From Harmothoe impar (taxonomy: Eukaryota; Annelida; Polychaeta; Phyllodocida; Polynoidae), in NCBI GenBank assembly GCA_947462335.1, contig OX381709.1:37590186-37654185 (forward strand): DNA of 64,000 nucleotides, given 5' to 3'. Both the position numbers and the translations under genes were made by a program. Positions 57,339 to 64,000 of the stretch are shown here, piece by piece. Numbering within the stretch: the first letter of the stretch is position 1; each line of letters starts with the position of its first letter. The notes beneath the pieces were generated by a model. The model was not told where the DNA came from. It made no database searches and saw only the letters and a program-made list of their open reading frames with translations.

Positions 57339-57508
57339 TAAAAATCGACACGGGCGACACGGCCGTTTAAGGCCCTTTTAAAAATCGACAGACACAGGAA
57401 AGTTAGGCATAAAAATCGACCCATAGGGATTTTTCTCTAAGTTCTTATATACCTAAAATTCGACACAATGACATGGCTCTTTTGCTAAAAATCGACACGG
57501 CGACACAG
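57339..57508. repeat. five copies of AAAAATCGACAC-like motif
   Basis: AAAAATCGAC occurs near 57340, 57380, 57412 and 57486, with AAAATTCGAC near 57459. The first and last continue into GGGCGACAC / GGCGACAC. Confidence 0.75.
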
Positions 57509-57543
57509 TCAAAATTGTGAGGACCCATTGAGAGGCACCATAT

Positions 57544-57578
57544 TCTCCTACCGTCCTTAAAAAAGGACGCCCCATATC
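57544..57578. repeat. solo copy of the outer MITE terminal motif
   Basis: CTCCTACCGTCC plus the hairpin GTCCTTAAAAAAGGAC matches the ends of the element at 54378-54987, but no partner end was found nearby. Confidence 0.6.
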
Positions 57579-57639
57579 TAAGGAACTAGGGTACATAGAG
57601 CTTAGCTTTTTCGAAAAATTGTTTCAGCTTTGCCAACTG

Positions 57640-58060
57640 ACCCCAAAATAAAAATATCACGCATCTGGGTCAAAAACTCTAGGGTTAGGTGAATCTGGGT
57701 TAATAAAATAAATGTAATAAAAACATGTTTTATGGCAGTCATTTATTGCCAGCTGGGTGAAGGGGGGGGGGCTTGTTGGATATTGGGGGGGGGGGGAGGG
57801 GGTTATAATGAAAAACGGGCCCGTGGTGGTGGGGGGGTGGGGGGTGGAAAAGCCTCCATGCTTGGGGGTCAACACTTAATATGGACCATTTGAACATCCA
57901 CGACCACCTTTTCCACAGGAGCATGCCATTTCTTTGTCCTTCTTTTTTTTTCCTTTTTTTTTTTTTGGGGGGGGGGGGGCATTTCTCAGAATCCAAACAT
58001 AGTGAGAGGGTCGAGATAACTTTAGGTGAGGCTCCACTAGCCACTATCAAGGGGCATTAA
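57640..58060. repeat. G-run/C-run low-complexity region
   Basis: Runs of 8 to 13 G at 57764-57845 and 57967-57979 beside a T-run. G-quadruplex formation is plausible. Overlapping Pro-rich minus-strand frames are artefacts of it. Confidence 0.8.
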
Positions 58061-59568
58061 TACGACCTCTCAGTGGAGAGTTTCGCCAAATTCTCCGGTC
58101 TTGACTATACTACAAACCTATGTGATTTTGTACGATAAGGGCAATCTTATACGATAAGGGCATAACACACCTTCTTCCCCTCTGCTGTATAGGACCGTTT
58201 TCTAGAAAAACATGAACCGTGCTTCACATTTAGTTATCCCACAAGGAAAGTATGGCACATATCAGTATCTCGTTTTTTGCTTTAAATCCCAGACATATTC
58301 ATCTTTCCATCAAGGGGTTACTAGTAGATAGAACTGTGTGTACAACACAGTGAGCAGAGAACCCAATTGCATTTGCGTTACCCCAGTATGAACAGTCATA
58401 TTTCTTAGTTTTCGTTATAAAATGAATAAACAGAGACGCTTTCATTATTATTTTCATAAGAAATTGGAGAAACATTGCCAGCCTTACTCAGAGATTCCTC
58501 AAGGATTAACTATTATGACTTCTTTGAGTCAATGTTTTGTAGACATTCCCCTATAAAGGGTCAGGTCTTTGTAATGACTGTGAACCAAACCTAAATTACC
58601 ACCTCTGAACGAGTAGGTCAGATCTCTTTTGCGAAGTAGCATTGGGACACTTTGAGGGGGAAGGGGACGGCTAATAAAATTTGATATATAATCATTATAC
58701 TGTACAATCCGTTACATGATTTTCTTTTCAGTTGGAGATATGCAAAGGAGGAAGCGACTTCCAATTCCACTGTGACTAAAGACGCAGAACACTTGTAAAC
58801 AACATCCCTTCCACATTTAACAATTCCTTGTATTGATATGTATCTCTTTCTACCAATAATAATTGATATTCTTTTGGATGCTTGGACATTTGAAATAAAC
58901 ACTTCTCAACAAGACAATGCCACTATTTGGGATTCTATTAAAGGCTTTATTCAACATGTGAGAAACCATGGCATCTTTTGTATAAGATTAGAAATATAAA
59001 TGATATAGCAGTCACATTTCTTTCTGTTTATAGCACCACATGCCGTACATTATTCAACGTAATTAGCACCTCGTCCCTTGTGGGCGCTCCTCCCCTTTTT
59101 CCGTTTTCTTAAAACTAGAAATAACTGACATGTCTGTATACCATTTTGGAGTCAATTAAACTGTTAACTAAGTACAGTTTTGTATGCCGAACACACTATC
59201 TACTCTACTCATCTACAGGTGTTAGGCCTAATTGTCCGTCAAAGTTGACTCTTACACAATACTCGCTAGGTGTATATATGCAGACTTATAACATAATGTT
59301 TAATACGTCTGTTTAACATTACAACATGCATACCCTTATAATACAGTGTACATATATACATTTATAATATATTACATACCCTCGTAATTGATAGCAGATC
59401 TCTTACTAAACGTAGAAATACTAATCATGTAAGACAATCGACAAGGACGTACATGTATATGACGCCAAAGTTGGGCGGCAACATTGGGATATATTCTACA
59501 ATCTAAAATGTCGGCGTCTATACCCCGGACCCCATCCCCTCTTTTCTTTTTATATGAAATTGGTAACA
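58061..59568. other. no gene seen
   Basis: Unique-looking sequence. A 94-codon minus-strand frame (58618-58902) has no recognisable domain. Confidence 0.45.
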
Positions 59569-59571
59569 TAA

Positions 59572-59866
59572 GGGAGTGTTCATTTATCAATTACAGGGGG
59601 TGGGGGGTGGCGAGTTTTCGCGCGGAGGGGCGAAACATTTTTACGCCCCCCCCCCTCAAGAGCGTGTGTAGCATTCCGCGTCCCGCCTTGCCGAAGGTGG
59701 CGAAAACATTTTGCCCACCCCTTTGAACTATAGTAACGCGCTGGCTTTCCGCCCCCCCAACACAAGTGGGGGCAGAATTTTTTACACCCCCCCTCAGGTG
59801 GGGTCGGAAATGTTTACCCCCCCTTCCCAACCCCCCCCCCCCTGTAACTAATAAATGAACACTCCC
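59572..59866. mobile_element. 295-bp PIF/Harbinger-like MITE
   Basis: The ends GGGAGTGTTCATTTAT and ATAAATGAACACTCCC are exact inverted repeats. TAA flanks both (59569-59571, 59867-59869), the TWA target typical of Harbinger elements. The interior is rich in G and C runs. Confidence 0.85.
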
Positions 59867-59869
59867 TAA

Positions 59870-60847
59870 CTGCCATGCTTACATACTTATGGTGTTTCAA
59901 GGGTTCATAAAGTGTACACCCAGATGCAGCAATTGGGCCATATTCATAACTGAGTGACACGCCCCTTGGTGCAAAACTATGTGACGACTTAGATGCACAA
60001 CCTCAGCCTTATGGCGTATATCATATAGGGTAGGTTCCTGTACATATTTGTCATGACAAATTTTCAGGGAGTCATAAATCCAAGACTAATAACTTCACAG
60101 ATTTGCAAGATATACCAAAATACTGATGTTGGTTGGAAGAATTGTACCTCCGATATTTAAATACCCGGTAGCTATTTTGTAAAGATTTATATTTATTTCT
60201 ATTCATTTACTAGACTTTTTAAGAATCCTGATAGAGGTGCCTTAAACCCCCAGCGCCCCTATAAATAGGGCTGAGTACCTGTCCCGACTCCACTCCGACT
60301 GTTGCTGGAGGGGAACCGAGATCTTCGCCTTTAAAGGGGTTTAATTAACAAAAAGGTTTAAACTAGGGAAATGACACTAGATGATGGAAGTCATACTGAC
60401 CTAATGACTCATGGAAAATTCAATTAAAATTCAGTATATTTTTTGTATTGTGGAAAAAATGCTGTTATAAAGAAAAGGTCATACAGGGGTACCTTTACAT
60501 ATTTTTATGAGATAATAATAATCTACAATACCAAGTTTCGAGTTTTCTCACCATTACAAGTCATCTTTATATCAAATCTCTTGGGTTTGCATAAACAATT
60601 TTATAACATTATATTCTTGATCAATCTTTAGATTGTAGGTTTCTAAGACGTTGGCCCTAGAACACGGTATTAGATCGAATTTAAATATCTCACTATATAA
60701 GACTAGTCTACACACTTGGGTTTAATAGCTGGCGTGGCGTTACATTGTTTTTCATAGCTTGGTATAAGTCGAGTCACTGGTTGTTGTATAGAGAAGTCAG
60801 TATTGGTTCAAGCCTATACACCCGTATATACCTGGTGGTGGTTACCT
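59870..60847. other. no gene; 3' flank of the PARP gene
   Basis: CCCCTATAAATAGGG near 60256 contains a TATA-like box but no gene follows on the plus strand. TTTATT (AATAAA on the minus strand) lies near 60193, a possible poly(A) signal for the PARP gene. Confidence 0.4.
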
Positions 60848-63501
60848 TCAGTTTAGTTCTATGTAGTTGATCACATAGCATGGCAGAATCTGGTCTGGGT
60901 CATCAATGACTAGAGCCCAGCCATACCCAGCTGCATCTGCACTAACACGGTGCGAGTCATAGCCAGGCCGCAGTGGCATGTCATCTTGGGTATGGAACAC
61001 ATCATGACTCTTTCCTGGCAGGACTTTGCACAGGAGAAGGCTTCTCCCATAGGGGATGCTGACATGTGGGAATTCTGACAAGTAGATTCCCTTTCCGAAC
61101 TTGTTCCTTTGGCAGTATTCAAGCTTGAAGTTCTCCCTGACAATGTTGTCAATATTCTGCTTGTCTGTGCCATGAAATGCAAGAACATCTTTCGAATCTT
61201 GTCTACTACCGTACAACCACTGAAAAAAGCTACGCTTTTGCTGAAAACGACGTACGAGCACAGGATTTACATAGTATGATATGGACTCAATTTCATATCG
61301 CTTTCCTGACTTGACAGCCAATCGGAGGAAATGAGACTCGGCAATACGATAGTTAAGATCCTTTGGGTCATTGAGAGAAAGATGGCGTTTCGGAAGAAGG
61401 CGGTACCTGACTATATCACTCGCATCATTGTTGGCAGCTTCAACTTCTAACCTCTCGACAGGGTTATCCCCTGTTTTGGATTTGGTTACAACGCATTCGT
61501 GACAAGTAGGAAGACAAGGCTCAGAGCACTTCTTTGTACAAGGATGACCACAGGGTCGGGGCACAGAACACCTCTTTGAACAATGTGGTTCAGCTGATCT
61601 ACCCATTGCAAAGCAGATGTGGCCACAGTGAGACCTAACATAAGGCGTAGTACTCAAATGTTGTACATTTGTATCAACCAATGTTACTCTGGAGGCAGTT
61701 GGTGCAGTAACATTTTCTTTGCATAGTTTAAACACCACCCTGTCACCAACACTGACGTTATCAATGTCCTGCACTTTAGGGAAGAAGAACACGGATGTGT
61801 TGGTTACAAATAAGGTGGGTGGTAGCTTATGTTCAGGTTTGATGAGTCCGACATCATCAGAGACGTTCACAACATTCCCATACAGAATTCCCGCAAGGTC
61901 CTCCAGGGTGTAAACTCTCTCTGCTGGTAGGTGAAGCTTTGCTGTGCATGTGCTGCACTTATCCGAGCATTTTTCCGAGCAATGCCCAGGACAAGGATGT
62001 CCACAAGAGTAGGTAGTTGTGCATTTCTGCATGCAAATATCTTTTTCTGCACTGTTTTTCCTCATGAAACAGATATGTCCACATGCTTGCCGTTTGTAGG
62101 GTATTTCCAGATTAGGGTCAAAGGCCTTATTAGGAAAGGCTACCTGCACAGCACATGGACTAGAATGTTCCTCTTTGTTAAGGACACATACAACTAGGTC
62201 CCCTTTTGAGATGACGCACTCACTGCCTTTTGGAGTAGTGAAGTAAATCTTCATCTGTGAATAGGGTAGTGGCAACAAGTAGTCAAGTTTTAAGTATCCG
62301 AATGCTGGGTTGATCTCCCACACTGTACCATGGAGAACATCATCCAAATCTGCCGGGGTGTATGAGGTCTTCTCTGCGGATTTTTCTTTTACACACTTTG
62401 GACATGAAATGTACCTCGGAGGACATTCCTCGGAACATCGTTTTGGACAGGCATGACCACACAAAAGCGTTTTTGAACATGGTTTTAAACACAGTTTTGG
62501 TATGTCGGCGTGACCTTTATATTTCCATTTAAAACCGGTATGACCACAGACTAAACGTTTGAACGGGGAGTCGACTTCGGGGTCAAAGAATGATATTTCT
62601 GCAACTGTAGGTGTGCTGTGATAGGTACTGTCTAAGGTGAATAAGGCTGAATGCCCCACCTTGACATTGTCTGTTGTGTCTAATGGCCACGTGAAGTAGA
62701 CATTTTCCCGACCTGAAAATGGTGGCGGCAAACTATTCTTTGGTTCAACAAAGCCAAAGAAACCATTACAAATCTTCACTACTGTGCCAAGGTACACCTC
62801 CCTCGGATCCTCCGCCTCCTGTTCCTCACCACAGGGGACTCGTGTCCTGCTCTTCCAACTATCTCTGTGTCCATGTGAACCTACTGTCACATTAGCTGAA
62901 TCATCAGCATCTGGCTGATATGCTTCGTTCAACTGCGTTTTATTTGTGTCAGGATCACTGGGAACTCCATTTTTATCCTCTTCACAATCTGAAGGTACCT
63001 GTGAACTTACTACAACTCTTGACGTGTCTTTGTATTTAGGACTCTTCTGATCTCGCACATCGTTTGTTTTTTGCTCAGTACGGCTGGGAAGTATACCCTT
63101 TATATCTGCATGGTCTGTAGGCCCCCTAGGTGCATTTGAGCTGAATTTTACCCAAAAACAATTTGGTTTTTGATAGCTCTGACAGTTGAACTTGAAACAA
63201 ACAACATCTGTTTTGCATAACGCTGGACCATCTACATTGGAGAAATGAAAGAAAACAGTGTTTTTCTTATATGGCCATGGAAGTGTTTTGAATGGCTGGA
63301 TAAGGCCATAAGAATGGGTTGTAAATGTAACTGTCCCATATAGTATTCCATTCAATTCCCTCTGGTCATAAATCTCAGAGCTACTATTGTAACCTGTTTT
63401 GTTACTGTAAGCACTTCTACTGTATGGTGGTGCCATTCTTGTCTTCACTCTAGAGGAAATGGTTGCTGTAGACTGTTCCGATTCCTGCTTGTCTGGGGAA
63501 T
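60848..63501 (-). CDS. PARP-family protein with cold-shock-like and NFX1-type modules (3' exon)
   Basis: About 884 codons in one exon. A splice acceptor (TTTCAG) precedes 63501 and the frame is closed by TAA further upstream, so earlier exons probably lie beyond the window; otherwise the first ATG is at 63436. Numbering from the GTG at 63448: cold-shock-like modules at about 34-90, 217-272, 370-424 and 519-576 (GLIQP, VFFHFSNV); Cys/His clusters at 301-352, 456-501 and 608-652 of NFX1 type (CGHxCF...CGHxCxxxCSExC...CxxC); a PARP catalytic domain from about 670 to the end with FHGT (His759) and GKGIYLS (Tyr789). The third triad position aligns to Ile860 in CYVINY, not Glu, suggesting mono-ADP-ribosylation. 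Layout: CSD-linker-(CSD-NFX1)x3-PARP. RNA binding is inferred; PARPs with RNA-binding fingers and ZNFX1 act in antiviral RNA sensing in vertebrates. Confidence 0.85.
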
Positions 63502-63956
63502 CTGAAACGATAACATTCGTTTAAGATTATACCAGGAGCAAAACAGAGCCGACCCTATTTTATTAACCCCCTCCCCCCAAAAAAAGAAGAAATCTACAAG
63601 AGTTACACATTTCCCGCAATACTACCGTAGTCATATTACATAGATTTCACCAGATGATTTTGTGATGTAATGCGTAGCATTTCCATCTCTCATGTTAACA
63701 TATTTTTCGGATCAAGAATTTATAGACATGTAGATTTTGGGCTGTGTTATTTCTTTCAATTCTTTTTAGCCTCCATACACTAGACCGCCATACAGGCACT
63801 TTCCTTTATTTTCCAACATGTTACCCGTACCTATTCGGAGGGGGAGGGGGGGGGGGTCTTTTTTTTCAACCTATGGCTATGCGGAGGGGGGGGGGGGGGG
63901 GAGGACGGACCCTTTGAAGCATAGTAACACGCAAGCTTTTTGGCTCAAAACTGGTT
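63502..63956 (-). other. intron/upstream region of the PARP gene with G-rich repeat
   Basis: It begins with the intron acceptor (polypyrimidine, TTTCAG at 63507-63502). 63835-63940 has G-runs and CTTTGAAGCATAGTAACACGC, resembling the interior of the MITE at 59572-59866. Confidence 0.5.
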
Positions 63957-64000
63957 AGGGAGTGATTATTTTTTAACAACAGGGGGGGGGGGGTGGTGGG
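63957..64000. mobile_element. start of another Harbinger-like MITE, cut by the window
   Basis: TTA followed by GGGAGTGATTATTTTTTAAC then a G-run repeats the left-end layout of 59572-59866. The right end is outside. Confidence 0.5.

Noticed and set aside
60250..60350. TATA-like CCCCTATAAATAGGG as a promoter
   Set aside because: No coding sequence follows on the plus strand within the window, and the PARP gene runs the other way with its 3' end here.
1..64000. CRISPR arrays, bacterial operons or ribosome binding sites
   Set aside because: No regularly spaced identical repeats with unique spacers; introns, poly(A) signals and retrotransposons show animal DNA.

Overview
This is animal nuclear DNA. 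Its genes contain introns with GT/AG borders, and most of the sequence is transposon-derived: a tyrosine-recombinase (DIRS/Ngaro-type) retrotransposon, a CR1/Jockey-like LINE, a solo LTR, Penelope-like fragments and many non-autonomous DNA elements (MITEs). Gene density is about three per 64 kb. The domain-shuffled PARP gene and the repeat mix suggest an invertebrate deuterostome, with amphioxus (Branchiostoma) as my first guess. That guess is inference; a hemichordate, echinoderm or mollusc is not excluded.

Layout. 1-17 kb holds no gene. It contains dispersed repeats, a long fold-back (about 1440-1835), two 871-bp DNA elements carrying fossil tRNA segments (4481-5351, 12347-13217), and two Penelope/hammerhead-like motifs. 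17.4-22.25 kb is one very long inverted repeat whose arms are built of ~155-bp tandem units. Its left arm is split by a 1187-bp element rich in CCCAACTGGGC palindromes. 24.2-28.8 kb is a decayed Ngaro/DIRS element on the minus strand (gag, RT-RNase H, tyrosine recombinase). 29.99-32.50 kb is a 5'-truncated LINE with a 6-bp target duplication.

Host genes. (1) 34402-36084 (+): a 560-aa protein whose N-terminal helix matches the Largen (PRR16)/INSYN1 family, preceded by a cluster of CACGTG E-boxes. (2) 49158-53367 (+): a four-exon gene for a 213-aa protein with a signal peptide and a Vps62-like domain; its introns host several MITEs. (3) 60848-63501 (-): the large 3' exon of a protein with four cold-shock-like modules, three NFX1-type Cys/His clusters and a C-terminal PARP domain with an apparent H-Y-I triad. 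This is probably an RNA-binding mono-ADP-ribosyltransferase and is the most interesting gene here.

39-43.6 kb carries a diverged direct duplication that may include a duplicated terminal exon. 54-57 kb carries nested piggyBac-like MITEs and a second inverted-arm element full of RFX X-box-like sequences. The transposons are unrelated to the host genes in function. They matter as sources of hairpins, tRNA promoters and CTCF/RFX-like motifs near the genes.
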